Shown one piece after another: positions 1-8,942 of a DNA stretch of 64,000 bases. Below the pieces are notes generated by a model that worked only from the letters and a program-made list of their open reading frames with translations, had not been told where the DNA came from and made no database searches. Position 1 is the first letter of the stretch. Each line of letters opens with the position of its first letter. The stretch is from assembly GCA_012270975.1 (NCBI GenBank), contig JAAXHH010000141.1:748732-812731 (forward strand), in the 5' to 3' direction. A program made the translations under genes and the position numbers. The DNA comes from Candidatus Latescibacterota bacterium. Its GTDB lineage: Bacteria > JAAXHH01.

Positions 1-147
1 GTGGATGTCTTCAACGACGGTGTAATGCAGTTCCGTCAGCGGGTAACCCGCGCCGCTCAGCCACCTGATCAGCGGTGCGACGGGTTCCTGCCGGGCAATC
101 AGAATCGTTATTCGAGGAAGCCCGTTTCCGCTAAGTCTAACGGTCAT
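1..147 (-). CDS. Partial hypothetical protein (N-terminal 49 residues)
   Basis: An open frame begins with ATG at 147 and runs off the left edge of the window, giving 49 residues with no stop. It lies about 70 bases downstream of ssb on the same strand, so it may be co-transcribed with it. The residues alternate hydrophobic and charged stretches (for example ITILIARQEPVAPLIRWL), which would fit a small alpha/beta domain, but I do not recognise a family. No strong ribosome binding site precedes the ATG. The rest of the gene lies outside the window. Confidence 0.45.
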   Translation of the reverse strand, partial: MTVRLSGNGLPRITILIARQEPVAPLIRWLSGAGYPLTELHYTVVEDIH

Positions 148-217
148 GGGTGCTCACTACAGGCCCACGTGGGAAGGAGCGACCGGTTGCGAAGAACGGA
201 CTTTACCTCGAATGGAG

Positions 218-655
218 TCAGAACGGGAGGTCGTCGTCAGCCTCTGACTCAGATGCGGAAGGCAGCGCTCCCGGCGCGGTGCTGTCGATTCCCCCGGGCG
301 CGTCCGATGCAGGTTCATTCTGCTGGCGGGCACTCAGCATTTGCATCTCGTTCGCTACGATCTCGGTCGTATATCGTTTCATCCCGTTCTGGTCCTCCCA
401 GGAACGGGTTTGAAGCCGTCCTTCAACGTACACCGGAGCGCCTTTCTTGAGATATTGGCCACAGATCTCCGCCAGTTTCGAAAAGGCTACGATCCGGTGC
501 CATTCCGTTTCTTCCCGCCGTTCACCGTCCTGCGTGTTCCAGTGGCGCGTGGTGGCCATTCGGAAATTGACCACGGCACGGCCGGACGGCGTGTACCTCA
601 ACTCGGGATCCGCGCCCAGATTGCCGATGAGAATGACTTTATTTAAACTGGCCAT
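218..655 (-). CDS. ssb: Single-stranded DNA-binding protein
   Basis: Binds and protects single-stranded DNA in replication, repair and recombination. The 145-residue protein has the bacterial SSB OB fold over residues 1-108 (start [19 protein letters not shown], then the [13 protein letters not shown] stretch), a Pro/Ala/Ser-rich linker and the acidic tip DDDLPF that recruits partner proteins. Length is usual for a short bacterial SSB. The start at 655 is supported by GAAGGAG eight bases upstream and by a consensus-like promoter at 691-719. It is transcribed away from lptF. The call is secure. Confidence 0.97.
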   Translation of the reverse strand: MASLNKVILIGNLGADPELRYTPSGRAVVNFRMATTRHWNTQDGERREETEWHRIVAFSKLAEICGQYLKKGAPVYVEGRLQTRSWEDQNGMKRYTTEIVANEMQMLSARQQNEPASDAPGGIDSTAPGALPSASESEADDDLPF

Positions 656-690
656 CAGGGTTGCTCCTTCTATAAAAAATGAATGGAATG

Positions 691-719
691 AGTATAGCGC
701 GACACATACGGCAAGTCAA
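691..719 (-). promoter_or_regulatory. Sigma70-type promoter of ssb
   Basis: On the minus strand, TTGACT (719-714) is followed after exactly 17 bases by TATACT (696-691). This lies 36 bases upstream of the ssb start codon. Spacing and both hexamers are near consensus. Confidence 0.75.
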
Positions 720-765
720 GCGAATTTACCTTGTGATACCGGACAGTCGCGCAGGACAAAACAGC

Positions 766-795
766 TTGCTTCTCCTTGGTACCGCGCGGTATATT
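766..795 (+). promoter_or_regulatory. Possible promoter for lptF-lptG
   Basis: TTGCTT at 766-771, an 18-base spacer, and TATATT at 790-795 lie about 120 bases upstream of the lptF start. It is the best sigma70-like match on the plus strand in the ssb-lptF gap. The -35 box is imperfect. Confidence 0.4.
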
Positions 796-914
796 CACTT
801 AGTCGCGGGACCCTTGAAGAATATCGTAGAAAACATCGTAAACTTCATCGTCGGGACCCGTAACCGGTCTCGTCGGAACGCCCTGCCCCGGTCCGTTTTC
901 CGCCGGATTGGCCC

Positions 915-2141
915 ATGACCCTCCCGGTTCACCTCTACCGATACGTTTTAAAAGCGCATATCGGACCATTTCTGTTTTCCTTCGTGATCATCACGTTCAT
1001 CCTCGTGATGGACATCATTTTCCAGATCGCCGACCTCATCATCGGAAAGAACCTCGACCTGTTTATCGTGCTCGAGGTGTTTGTGCTCAACCTGGCCTGG
1101 ATCGTCGCTGTTTCGGTTCCCATGTCCGTACTGGTCGCCACGCTCATGGCCTTCGGCCGGCTCTCGGCCGATAACGAAGTCACGGCATTCAAGGCGGGAG
1201 GCGTCAGTTTCTTCCAGATGGTTTCACCGATCCTGGTCTCCGGCCTCCTCCTGGGCAGTTGCCATTTGTACTTCATGGACGTCATTCTGCCAGAAGCCAA
1301 CTACAGGGCGCGGTCGCTCATGAACGATATCCACCGGGCGCGGCCGACGCTGCTCTTCACCGAGGGCATATTCATGAAGGACATTCCGGGTTACAGCATA
1401 TTGATCGACCGGGTCAATCCGAGAAACAACGAGATTTACAGTATCACCATCTACGAGACGGAGAACCTGCGCGTCCCGCGCCTCATGACGGCCAGGTCCG
1501 GTGAATTCCACGTCAACGAGACGGGCAGCCGGCTCGATCTCATGCTTTACGACGGTGAACTGCTGCAACAGGACGAAGCTACCGGGCGTTACTTCAAGGA
1601 AATTTTCGAGCGGCAGCGGTTTTCGATTCGAACCACGCCGAGCGGCGTGCAGCGATCGGTGGCGGGAACCCGGAGCGACCGCGAGTTGAACATCGAAATG
1701 ATGCGCAAGAAGATCGATGACTGGCAGCGGGAGATCGACGAGGTCGCGGTGCATCTCGTACCCGGACCGGTTCCTTCGGAGGCGAAGACGGATTCCGTCG
1801 AAGCGGCCAGGGCCATGGCGGAGCGGACGATCTCGTTGAAGCAGCGTCAGAAGAACAGCTACGTCGTGGAAATCCACAAGAAGTACGCCATTTCGGCGGC
1901 GTGTCTCGTCTTCGTGCTGATCGGCGCGCCGCTGGGGGTACGCCTTCGCCGCGGCACCATCGGCGTGAGCGTCGGCGTCAGCCTATGCTTCTTCCTGCTG
2001 TACTGGGCATGCCTGCTCGGCGGCGAGGAACTGGCGGACCGCGACCTGTTCGATCCGATCTGGGCGATGTGGGCGGCGAATATCGTCATAGGCGTTCCCG
2101 GAGCCGTCCTGGTCTGGGGCACCGGCAGGGACCGCATCTGA
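915..2141 (+). CDS. lptF: LptF-type lipopolysaccharide export permease (YjgP/YjgQ family)
   Basis: Inner-membrane permease of the Lpt complex, which with LptG and the LptB ATPase extracts lipopolysaccharide for transport to the outer membrane. The 408-residue protein has the family layout: three N-terminal membrane segments (about residues 15-40, 50-80 and 95-120), a large periplasmic beta-jellyroll region, then three C-terminal segments after about residue 320. The central part includes a charged linker (residues about 255-310) longer than in many relatives. It is followed after 37 bases by a second YjgP/YjgQ protein, the normal lptF-lptG order. No strong Shine-Dalgarno sequence precedes the ATG. 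LptF versus LptG is assigned by order only. Confidence 0.85.
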   Translation: MTLPVHLYRYVLKAHIGPFLFSFVIITFILVMDIIFQIADLIIGKNLDLFIVLEVFVLNLAWIVAVSVPMSVLVATLMAFGRLSADNEVTAFKAGGVSFFQMVSPILVSGLLLGSCHLYFMDVILPEANYRARSLMNDIHRARPTLLFTEGIFMKDIPGYSILIDRVNPRNNEIYSITIYETENLRVPRLMTARSGEFHVNETGSRLDLMLYDGELLQQDEATGRYFKEIFERQRFSIRTTPSGVQRSVAGTRSDRELNIEMMRKKIDDWQREIDEVAVHLVPGPVPSEAKTDSVEAARAMAERTISLKQRQKNSYVVEIHKKYAISAACLVFVLIGAPLGVRLRRGTIGVSVGVSLCFFLLYWACLLGGEELADRDLFDPIWAMWAANIVIGVPGAVLVWGTGRDRI

Positions 2142-2178
2142 CGATCATGGTTCGCAATCACCGGAGGAATGCCGTTTC

Positions 2179-3261
2179 ATGTCCCTGATCACCCGGTACG
2201 TGCTTCGCCTGTTCATGACCGCCATCGCCGCCAGCCTGGTCGCCTTCGTCAGCATTTTCTTCGTCGTAGATCTCATCGAGCAGCTGGACCGTTTCCTGGA
2301 TCGCAACGTGGCGCCGGGATACATCGCGCTCTACTACGTCTATTACCTTCCGTATATCTTCGTACTCACGATCCCCGTCAGTCTGCTGCTCGCCAGCCTG
2401 TACACCTTCGGCCAAATGACCAGGCTGGGCGAGTTGACGGCCATGAAAGCCTCGGGACTGAGTCTGTACCGGCTGCTGCGGCCCCTGCTCCTCGTGAGCG
2501 CCGTGATCAGCGCGTGCCTGTTCTGGGCAGGTGAATGGCTGGTGCCCCACACGAGCATGAAAAGGGCGGAAATCCAATCGGAACACGTGGACCTGCAGGG
2601 AGGCGAAGGGCAGCACGTCCGGCACGACGTGTATTTCAGGGGAGAGGGAGGACGACAGTTCTTTATCCGCGTATTCGACGGACACCGCGCGGAAGGCACC
2701 GGGGTATGCGTCACCGAGTTCCGGGGCGGCTCTGTTTCCAGCGTGCTCACGGCGGAAAGCGCAGCCTGGTCGGACGGGCGCTGGCTGCTTTCCAACGGGG
2801 TGGAACGACAGTTTCAGATCGGCGGCGGCCTGTCCGGATTCACCTCGTTCGCCGCGTTGGAACCCGACGGATGGGTGGAAACGCCGGAGGATTTTCTGCG
2901 CGGACAGAAACGACCCGAGGAGATGAGCTACGGCGAACTCGAACAGCTGATACAGAACGTCCAGCGCGGCGGAGGGGACGTGCAGGGCTACCTGGTGGAC
3001 CTCAACCTGAAGATCGCCTTTCCCTCCGCGAGCCTGATCATCGTACTGCTGGGAGGCGCGCTGGCCTCCCACCTGAGACGCGGCGGCGTGGCGGTGGGAT
3101 TCGCCCTGAGCATTGGGATCTGTTTCGTCTACTGGGGACTGCTGCGTTTCGCACAGGCCTTCGGACACGCCGGTTTACTGCCGCCCATGGCAGCGGCATG
3201 GGGTGCCAATGGCCTCTTCGGATTACTGGCTCTTGTCCTGCTGGTACGGGCGCCGAAGTGA
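2179..3261 (+). CDS. lptG: LptG-type lipopolysaccharide export permease
   Basis: Second permease of the LPS export complex. The 360-residue protein has three membrane segments in the first 110 residues, a periplasmic domain over about 120-260 and three more membrane helices to the end, matching the YjgP/YjgQ family. A GGAGG lies 11 bases before the ATG, slightly far. It follows lptF at 37 bases and they are probably one operon. Its 3' end faces metK tail to tail, and I see no convincing hairpin-plus-T terminator in the 112-base gap between them. Confidence 0.87.
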   Translation: MSLITRYVLRLFMTAIAASLVAFVSIFFVVDLIEQLDRFLDRNVAPGYIALYYVYYLPYIFVLTIPVSLLLASLYTFGQMTRLGELTAMKASGLSLYRLLRPLLLVSAVISACLFWAGEWLVPHTSMKRAEIQSEHVDLQGGEGQHVRHDVYFRGEGGRQFFIRVFDGHRAEGTGVCVTEFRGGSVSSVLTAESAAWSDGRWLLSNGVERQFQIGGGLSGFTSFAALEPDGWVETPEDFLRGQKRPEEMSYGELEQLIQNVQRGGGDVQGYLVDLNLKIAFPSASLIIVLLGGALASHLRRGGVAVGFALSIGICFVYWGLLRFAQAFGHAGLLPPMAAAWGANGLFGLLALVLLVRAPK

Positions 3262-3373
3262 GACCGGTGCCGTGCGGAAACGTGGTCGCGGGCCAGCCGG
3301 GTCGGCCAAATCGACCTGACGCGATGGACCAGCCGTCGCCGCCTGACCGGCCTACGGGACAACCCCATTCGGC

Positions 3374-4516
3374 TCAGGCGTGGTTCCTGAGCTCCTCCGC
3401 CTTGTCGCAGTTTTCCCAGGTAAATCCCGCCTCGTCCCGGCCGAAATGACCGTAAGACGCCGTCGGACCGTAGATCGGCCGGCGCAGGTCAAGGCTTTCG
3501 ATGATCCCCTGGGGCGTCAGGTCGAAGTGCTTGCGGATCAGGCGCGTGATTTCCAGGTCTTCGACTGTGCCGGTGCCGTAGGTGTTGACGTTGACCGAGA
3601 CGGGTTCGGCCACGCCGATGACGTAGGCGAGCTGGATCTCGCATTTCCCGGCCAGCCCCGCGGCTACGACGTTCTTGGCCACGTAGCGCGCGGCATAGGA
3701 AGCCGAGCGGTCCACCTTGGTCGGGTCTTTTCCGGAATACGCCCCGCCGCCGTGGCGGCAATACCCGCCGTACGTGTCCACGATGATCTTCCGGCCCGTC
3801 AAGCCGGCGTCGCCCTGCGGTCCCCCGGTAACAAAACGGCCTGTAGCGTTGACGTGATACTTTATCCGCCCCGGATCGATCAGCTCCGCCGGCAGCGCGG
3901 GGGCGATCACCTCGTTGACGACATCCTCCCTGATCCGGTCGTTTGAGACATCCGGATCGTGCTGGGCGGCGATCACCACCGTATCGATCCGACTGGGACG
4001 GCCATCCACGTATTCCACCGTGACCTGGGATTTTCCGTCCGGGCGCAGGTAAGGCGCGACGCCGTTCTTCCGGATCGCCGCGAGGTTCCTGGTCAGCCTG
4101 TGGGCCAGGGTGATGGGCAGGGGCATCATCTCGGGCGTCTCGTCGGTCGCGTAGCCGAACATCATGCCCTGGTCGCCCGCGCCCTGCCGGTCCACCCCCA
4201 TGGCGATGTCGGCCGACTGCTGGTCGAGGGATACGACTACGCCGCAGGACTCCCAGTCCAGTCCGAAACCGGCGTCGGTATACCCGATTGACTTGACCGT
4301 TTCACGCGCCACGCTTTGAACATCGACCGAACCCGCCGTCGTGATCTCGCCGCCGACGAGCACCAGGCCCGTGGTGACGAACGTCTCGCAGGCCACACGG
4401 GAATAGGGGTCCTGTTCGATGACGGCGTCCAGCACGGCGTCGGAAATCTGGTCGGCGACCTTGTCGGGATGGCCTTCGGTAACAGATTCGGAAGTAAAGA
4501 GGTAACCAGGTGTCAT
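3374..4516 (-). CDS. metK: S-adenosylmethionine synthase
   Basis: Makes S-adenosylmethionine from methionine and ATP in the cytoplasm. The 380-residue protein is full length. It shows the N-terminal [11 protein letters not shown] motif (residues 9-19, with the catalytic His), the ATP-binding [15 protein letters not shown] signature (about 112-126) and the P-loop-like [17 protein letters not shown] stretch (about 256-272). The latter has Cys and Tyr at positions that are usually Ala and Phe ([13 protein letters not shown]). AGGAG sits seven to eight bases upstream of the ATG. The 57-bp region to the next gene is too short for a SAM riboswitch and none is seen. Confidence 0.97.
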   Translation of the reverse strand: MTPGYLFTSESVTEGHPDKVADQISDAVLDAVIEQDPYSRVACETFVTTGLVLVGGEITTAGSVDVQSVARETVKSIGYTDAGFGLDWESCGVVVSLDQQSADIAMGVDRQGAGDQGMMFGYATDETPEMMPLPITLAHRLTRNLAAIRKNGVAPYLRPDGKSQVTVEYVDGRPSRIDTVVIAAQHDPDVSNDRIREDVVNEVIAPALPAELIDPGRIKYHVNATGRFVTGGPQGDAGLTGRKIIVDTYGGYCRHGGGAYSGKDPTKVDRSASYAARYVAKNVVAAGLAGKCEIQLAYVIGVAEPVSVNVNTYGTGTVEDLEITRLIRKHFDLTPQGIIESLDLRRPIYGPTASYGHFGRDEAGFTWENCDKAEELRNHA

Positions 4517-4585
4517 GCGTCAGGCTCCTAATGAACTACATGCGGATCGGGTACGATCGATTCCGGTATGTGGTCAGAGGTACGA

Positions 4586-5563
4586 TCAGACGAAAACCTC
4601 GCAGCGCGCGCCGGCGGTCGCCCGTTGTACCCGGTCGGCCAGGATGGCGTGCGGCGTGACGATGGATCCCCGGAGGTCGCAGTTTTCGATCCGGGCGTGG
4701 GCTCCGATGGTGGCGTCGCGGACGATAGTGCGCGCGACAGAGGCCCGGGACGAGACGGCGACGTGGGGACCGACGACGGATCGGTGGATCCGGGCGTCGG
4801 ACGCGATGTCGACGGGCGGGATGATCACGCTGCCGGGTATACTGCAGGTCCCGCCGTTCAGGTCGAGCAGCCGCCTGTTGGCCGCCAGCAGCCGGTCCGG
4901 CGTGCCGCAGTCATACCAGTCGTCGACTTCGAAAGGCGACAGGTGCTCGCCCTGGTCCACCATCCACTGCAGGGCGTCCGTCAGCTGGTACTCGTTGCGG
5001 GTCTTCCGGCCGGATCGCACGAGGCTTTCCAGCCCCGCCATGAGCGGCGCGGCCCGGGAGAAATAGTAAATCCCGGCGATCGCGAGATTTGAAACCGGGC
5101 GATCGGGTTTTTCCACCAGCCGGGTGATCCGGTCGCCCTCGACCTCCACCAGTCCGTAGCGGCTCAGATCGCCTTCGACCCGCTTGACGCCGATGGCGTT
5201 GCCCGGCGGTTTTCCGCCCAGGAACGTGTAATCCGAGAGATAGATGACATCGCCCAGTACGATCAGGACGGGCGTGTCGTCCACGAAGGACCGGCACTGG
5301 TACACGGCGTGGCCGATTCCAAGAGGCTCGTGTTGCACGACGTACCGGGCTTCGAGGTCTTCGCGCCGATCGACGAACCGGCGGATGGCGTCTCCCGACG
5401 GGGAGATGACCAGCACGACCTCGCGGATCCCCAGGCCCGCGACCTGGTCGAGGATGTATTCGAGTACCGGCTTCCCCGCGACGGGGACCATGGCCTTGGG
5501 GGTTTCGAGCGTGATCGGGCGCAATCGGCTGCCGCTGCCGGCGACGGGAATAATGGCTTTCAT
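4586..5563 (-). CDS. Sugar-1-phosphate nucleotidyltransferase with C-terminal beta-helix
   Basis: Transfers a nucleotidyl group to a sugar 1-phosphate to give an NDP-sugar for cell-surface glycans. Of the 325 residues, the first 230 or so form the nucleotidyltransferase domain with the signature start GSGSRLRP (9-16), the PKAMVPV element (23-29) and the metal-site LGDVIYL stretch. The C-terminal hundred residues have the short-period isoleucine/valine pattern of a left-handed beta-helix. It sits upstream of metK on the same strand with a 69-base gap. The exact substrate (glucose-, mannose- or another sugar phosphate) cannot be read from sequence alone. Confidence 0.85.
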   Translation of the reverse strand: MKAIIPVAGSGSRLRPITLETPKAMVPVAGKPVLEYILDQVAGLGIREVVLVISPSGDAIRRFVDRREDLEARYVVQHEPLGIGHAVYQCRSFVDDTPVLIVLGDVIYLSDYTFLGGKPPGNAIGVKRVEGDLSRYGLVEVEGDRITRLVEKPDRPVSNLAIAGIYYFSRAAPLMAGLESLVRSGRKTRNEYQLTDALQWMVDQGEHLSPFEVDDWYDCGTPDRLLAANRRLLDLNGGTCSIPGSVIIPPVDIASDARIHRSVVGPHVAVSSRASVARTIVRDATIGAHARIENCDLRGSIVTPHAILADRVQRATAGARCEVFV

Positions 5564-5731
5564 GTAACTCCCTTGCGTATGCGCCCTCTCCCGGCGGAGC
5601 GCGCCGGGACCGAATCGAACGGTTCAGTAAGAAACAGGGGCGCATGGCCGTGCGCAACAGAAATCATGGGGGTCGGCACCGGTCCCGTCTTGGAAAATCG
5701 CGGAGACGTATCGCCGATCGATCGGTATCGG

Positions 5732-6406
5732 CTAGAAGATCGTGCCGATCCACGCGCCCAAGGCTTCCATTCTGCCGGTGAGCAGGGAAATGCGGGCCAT
5801 GACCGTGTACCCGAAGGCGGCTCCGAAGGTCACCATCAACACCCAGATGCCCGCCCGGGAGACACGTCCCAGCATACCCTTGTGTTCCAGTGAAAAGAAG
5901 AAGTACACGAGGCCGCAGATCACGCCCAGGACGAGGACGCTGTGCGAGAAGCTGGCACCCCAGAGGAGGTTTCCGGCCTGGTCGAAGACCATCAGGGGAA
6001 TCATGGTGCTTTCGACCTGAATGATGAAATCGGAATCGAGAAACCGGGGCAGGTTGAATCCCGCCGATCCGCCGACGATGAAGGCCAGGGCCCAGCGGCT
6101 GAGCCAGGCCCACCGGTCGATCAGGCGGGTGAGCAGCAGCAGGCCGAAGACGGCGGGGATGAGGTAGTAGTAGTCCGGCGACCGGCCCACTGCCCCGGGC
6201 ACGACGCCCGACATGAGCGATGGGAACAGCTTGCCGAGCAGATTCGGCACCAGGTGGTCCCAGAACCCGACGGCCATCAGGTAAGCGGCCGAAACGCCGA
6301 CGAACAGGTGTTCGGCGAACCTGTAGAAGGGATTGTCCCGGTAAAGGAAACTGAGGATCATCAGCGTGAGGGCCGCGTCGATCCAGAGCATCAGCGTTAC
6401 GTCCAT
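5732..6406 (-). CDS. Polytopic membrane protein, last gene of the MutL-like cluster
   Basis: A 224-residue protein with about six predicted membrane helices and short loops (for example ALTLMILSFLY, FGLLLLTRLI, HSVLVLGVICGLVYFFF). I do not recognise a characterised family. The start at 6406 (MDVTLML) is chosen because it places a membrane helix at the N-terminus; the frame stays open upstream, but that part is the 9-bp repeat array and reads as low-complexity Gly/Ala/Gln/Arg. It is the last gene of the minus-strand cluster that contains the MutL-like ATPase and lies 22 bases after the preceding gene. A role in the same membrane complex is inference. Confidence 0.7.
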   Translation of the reverse strand: MDVTLMLWIDAALTLMILSFLYRDNPFYRFAEHLFVGVSAAYLMAVGFWDHLVPNLLGKLFPSLMSGVVPGAVGRSPDYYYLIPAVFGLLLLTRLIDRWAWLSRWALAFIVGGSAGFNLPRFLDSDFIIQVESTMIPLMVFDQAGNLLWGASFSHSVLVLGVICGLVYFFFSLEHKGMLGRVSRAGIWVLMVTFGAAFGYTVMARISLLTGRMEALGAWIGTIF

Positions 6407-6428
6407 AAAAAGTCCTTTATGGCCGGCG

Positions 6429-7316
6429 TCACGACCGCCCTCCCCGCCCCGTTCGGCCTGCCCGGCCTGCCCGGCCAGACCGGCCAAGGAAGTAGGCCAG
6501 GTTGCCCAGCAGGACCAGCAGGACGATCAGGACGTGGGTCACGACCTGGGGACCCATGCGCATGGTGGCCTCCATCGTGGCGTTCCGGTAGGCCGGATAC
6601 CGGTCCACCAGGGCGGACTCGTACTCGGAAGCCCCTTTGAGGCCGCCCATGAGGCCGACCAGTTGCTGGGGATAGTAGGGATAGAGTTCCGGCGCCACCA
6701 CGGCCGTGCCGCCTCCCATGACGGGAATCCCCGCGATGTCGCCCGCGAACTGGATCCACTCCTTCAGTCCCGGGTCCCCCGCGGTCAGGCTCAGGATGAT
6801 GACGTAGTCCACCATCTCGTCCACGTCCGCGGTTATGGGCAGGTCGTCGAGGGGCGTGCCCTCCGCGTCGGCGTTGACCAGCGTCCTGAAGTTGACCACC
6901 ATGGTGTTGATCGCGCCGCCCAGACCGGCCTTGTACCCCAGGTTCACGTAGTCCCGCCCGTACGCCTTGTCCGGGAACTCCACGGGCAGCAGGTTGTCCG
7001 TAATCTTCTTGATCTGCCCCACCCCTTCGGGGAACAGGGTGAAGAAGGACACCTCGTGGCCGCGGGTCATCGTATGCCGCACGAGGGCCTTCGCCATGGG
7101 GTCCAGCTCGGGCGCGGTGTCCGGACCGTAGTCGAAGGAAAGGAACACCCGCGATCCGGACGGAAGCCGTTCCACGGTGTCGAAGATCGACTGGACGATG
7201 GGCGTGGGGCTGTCCTGGAAGCGGGGTTTCAGGAGCAGGGGGATGCAGACCGCCGCCCCGATGAGCAGGAAGATGATCCGGCGGTCGATCTGCAGGATGG
7301 AATCGGGTATCCGCAT
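6429..7316 (-). CDS. Membrane-anchored protein with central globular domain, MutL-like cluster
   Basis: About 295 residues: one N-terminal membrane helix (IIFLLIGAAVCIPLLL), a central alpha/beta domain of about 200 residues containing SRVFLSFDYGPDTAPELDP and ending near the GLMGG stretch, then one membrane helix near the C-terminus (VLIVLLVLLGNLAYFL). The final 15 residues are a Gly/Arg tail (GRAGRAGRTGRGG) encoded by the 9-bp repeat array. GGGGAG lies seven bases before the ATG at 7316; an ATG at 7322 overlaps the upstream stop as ATGA and is the alternative start. The family is unknown to me. Topology suggests a large soluble domain held between two membrane anchors. Confidence 0.7.
   Translation of the reverse strand: MRIPDSILQIDRRIIFLLIGAAVCIPLLLKPRFQDSPTPIVQSIFDTVERLPSGSRVFLSFDYGPDTAPELDPMAKALVRHTMTRGHEVSFFTLFPEGVGQIKKITDNLLPVEFPDKAYGRDYVNLGYKAGLGGAINTMVVNFRTLVNADAEGTPLDDLPITADVDEMVDYVIILSLTAGDPGLKEWIQFAGDIAGIPVMGGGTAVVAPELYPYYPQQLVGLMGGLKGASEYESALVDRYPAYRNATMEATMRMGPQVVTHVLIVLLVLLGNLAYFLGRSGRAGRAGRTGRGGRS
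6451..6486. repeat. 9-bp-period array R1
   Basis: Consecutive nonamers close to CTGCCCGGC and CAGACCGGC span the end of one gene and the space before the next. The array encodes the Gly/Arg tail of the upstream protein. Same repeat type as R2 to R5. Confidence 0.6.
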
Positions 7317-7318
7317 GC

Positions 7319-7999
7319 TCATTCTCCCCGGCCCAGGTAGTTGCGTTCGATCCCCAGGATGATGCGCAGGGAAGTCGCGATGACCCCCAGGGCGATGCCG
7401 ATCATGATGGCACGCTGGCCGGCCGTATTGGGCCAGGCCATGATCCAGTTGGCCAGGTTCGGCAGCTCGAGGAAGGCCAGGCTTTCCGGCATCCAGGCCG
7501 TCAGCCACGCCCCTACGGGGGTCCTGCCCAGCAGGATGACCATGGCGGCAGACAGGAGGATGGTGGCCTCCTTCGTGCGCGCCCTGAAGGCGCGGTAGGA
7601 CGCCGAGGCGACGAAGAAGGCCAGCAGGGAGAACATGGTGGCCGACAGCGGGTTGTAGACCCCGTCGAACATGAACCGAAGCCAGGAACCCGAGGCCAGG
7701 ATCTCCCCGCCCATCCCGCCGGGGTTGCCCACCTTGAACAGGCCGATCACCAGGGTGACCAGGAAGGCCACCAGGGTGACCACGCTGTAGGGCCAGTCCG
7801 CGGCCCGGCTGGAAACGCGTTTCAGGTGGATCTTGAGCAGGCTCCCTCCGCCGAGGATGAACGCAAAGACGGTAATGATGGCGAAGTAGTCCGAGAAACT
7901 CTCGTAGAGCGTATTGAAGGGGCCCCGCGTCACGAAGTAACCCGTGATCAGGACCACGCCGATGACGAAGGTGATGATAAGGGGTATTCTACGGCGCAT
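7319..7999 (-). CDS. Polytopic membrane protein of the MutL-like cluster
   Basis: A 226-residue protein with about six hydrophobic helices, beginning with a basic start (MRRRIPLIITFVIGVVLITG) that also resembles a signal anchor. A short basic loop (about residues 60-70) and a second (about 138-145) suggest cytoplasmic turns. It begins five bases after the stop of the DUF6754-like gene, with AGG eight bases upstream of its ATG, and its stop overlaps the ATG at 7322 of the next frame. I do not recognise a named family. Tight packing with its neighbours suggests coupled translation and a shared complex. Confidence 0.75.
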   Translation of the reverse strand: MRRRIPLIITFVIGVVLITGYFVTRGPFNTLYESFSDYFAIITVFAFILGGGSLLKIHLKRVSSRAADWPYSVVTLVAFLVTLVIGLFKVGNPGGMGGEILASGSWLRFMFDGVYNPLSATMFSLLAFFVASASYRAFRARTKEATILLSAAMVILLGRTPVGAWLTAWMPESLAFLELPNLANWIMAWPNTAGQRAIMIGIALGVIATSLRIILGIERNYLGRGE

Positions 8000-8004
8000 G
8001 GGAT

Positions 8005-8919
8005 CTACCTGAAGAGCCAGAGCACGATTTCGGAGACTTCGCGGACGGTTTCACTTCCGGTAACGGATTCCAGGGTGGCCAGCGCGCTGCCGGCAATGAT
8101 GAATATGATGGCGATGCCCTTGCCGGCGTCCTGTCCCTTCAGGCTGCCCAGCATGCGCGGCTCCTTGGACAGGTACGCGCTGGCGGCGAACAGTTCCTCG
8201 CCGATCAGCGTATAGTCGCAGGCCGCCACGAAAAACGGCAGTTGAGGAGGCCTTGCCGTTCCCGCGATCTGTATGGCGCCGATAGAGTTGCCGGTTTCCG
8301 CCAGGATAAGCGATTCGGCGTAGAACCCGCCCAGGTAGAAGCAGGCGGCCGGCCGCTCGCGGACGATGATGCCGTCGACGGCGGCGGCGTAGGCGAACTG
8401 GGCGTCGGACACGTAATGAATGGCGTCCTCCTGGTACGCGTCGGGCCGCCCTGCGGACAGGTAGGACTGCTGCACCGTCTCGCGGGCCGCGCTCATGACG
8501 AGAGACTTGCGTACGGGCACGTGCAGCCTGGAATCATATCCCGCGATGATGGTGGCCAGATGGCCCAGCAGGTTCATGGACGCGATAGTCTGGACGTCGT
8601 CCATGTCGTTCAGGCCGGGCACGTAGAGGATGGGCTTGCCCATTTCCGTGGCCCTGCCCACGGCTTCCTCGACCGTTTCCAGGCCGGCGATTTTACGTAT
8701 GAAAAGAGGCCGGCCGGAAGTAGCGAGGACGACGTAAAGCAGGATAGCGCCGGTCAGGATGACGCCGAGTACGAGGGCCTGGGTCCGGTCCGTGTTGAAC
8801 CAGCCGGATTCGGCCGTATCCTGGGCAAAGCAGGGCAATGCCGGCGACAACAGGGTGATCACCGAGCACACCAGGATAGTGCGCATCAGCGAGACCAGAG
8901 GGAATGCGTTTCGTGTCAT
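8005..8919 (-). CDS. DUF6754-like membrane protein
   Basis: A 304-residue protein: hydrophobic N-terminus with a likely signal peptide or signal anchor (cleavage possible near PCFAQD, residue 33), a membrane helix at about 47-70 (ALVLGVILTGAILLYVVLA), a soluble domain of about 190 residues and a final hydrophobic helix (GIAIIFIIAGSALATLE, about 270-286). The soluble part has the conserved-looking stretches GKPILYVPGLNDMDDVQT and YLGGFYAESLILAETG. From memory it matches proteins annotated as DUF6754; this needs a profile search. It lies 23 bases after the barrel-sandwich-like gene and directly before a membrane protein gene. Confidence 0.7.
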   Translation of the reverse strand: MTRNAFPLVSLMRTILVCSVITLLSPALPCFAQDTAESGWFNTDRTQALVLGVILTGAILLYVVLATSGRPLFIRKIAGLETVEEAVGRATEMGKPILYVPGLNDMDDVQTIASMNLLGHLATIIAGYDSRLHVPVRKSLVMSAARETVQQSYLSAGRPDAYQEDAIHYVSDAQFAYAAAVDGIIVRERPAACFYLGGFYAESLILAETGNSIGAIQIAGTARPPQLPFFVAACDYTLIGEELFAASAYLSKEPRMLGSLKGQDAGKGIAIIFIIAGSALATLESVTGSETVREVSEIVLWLFR

Positions 8920-8942
8920 ACGAACGGTCCCGGAAAAGACAG

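Noticed and set aside
3333..3362. A further 9-bp array between lptG and metK
   Set aside because: Some CGCCTGACC-like words occur, but the spacing is too irregular to call an array.
4517..4585. A SAM riboswitch upstream of metK
   Set aside because: The gap is only 69 bases and no riboswitch-like helices are visible.
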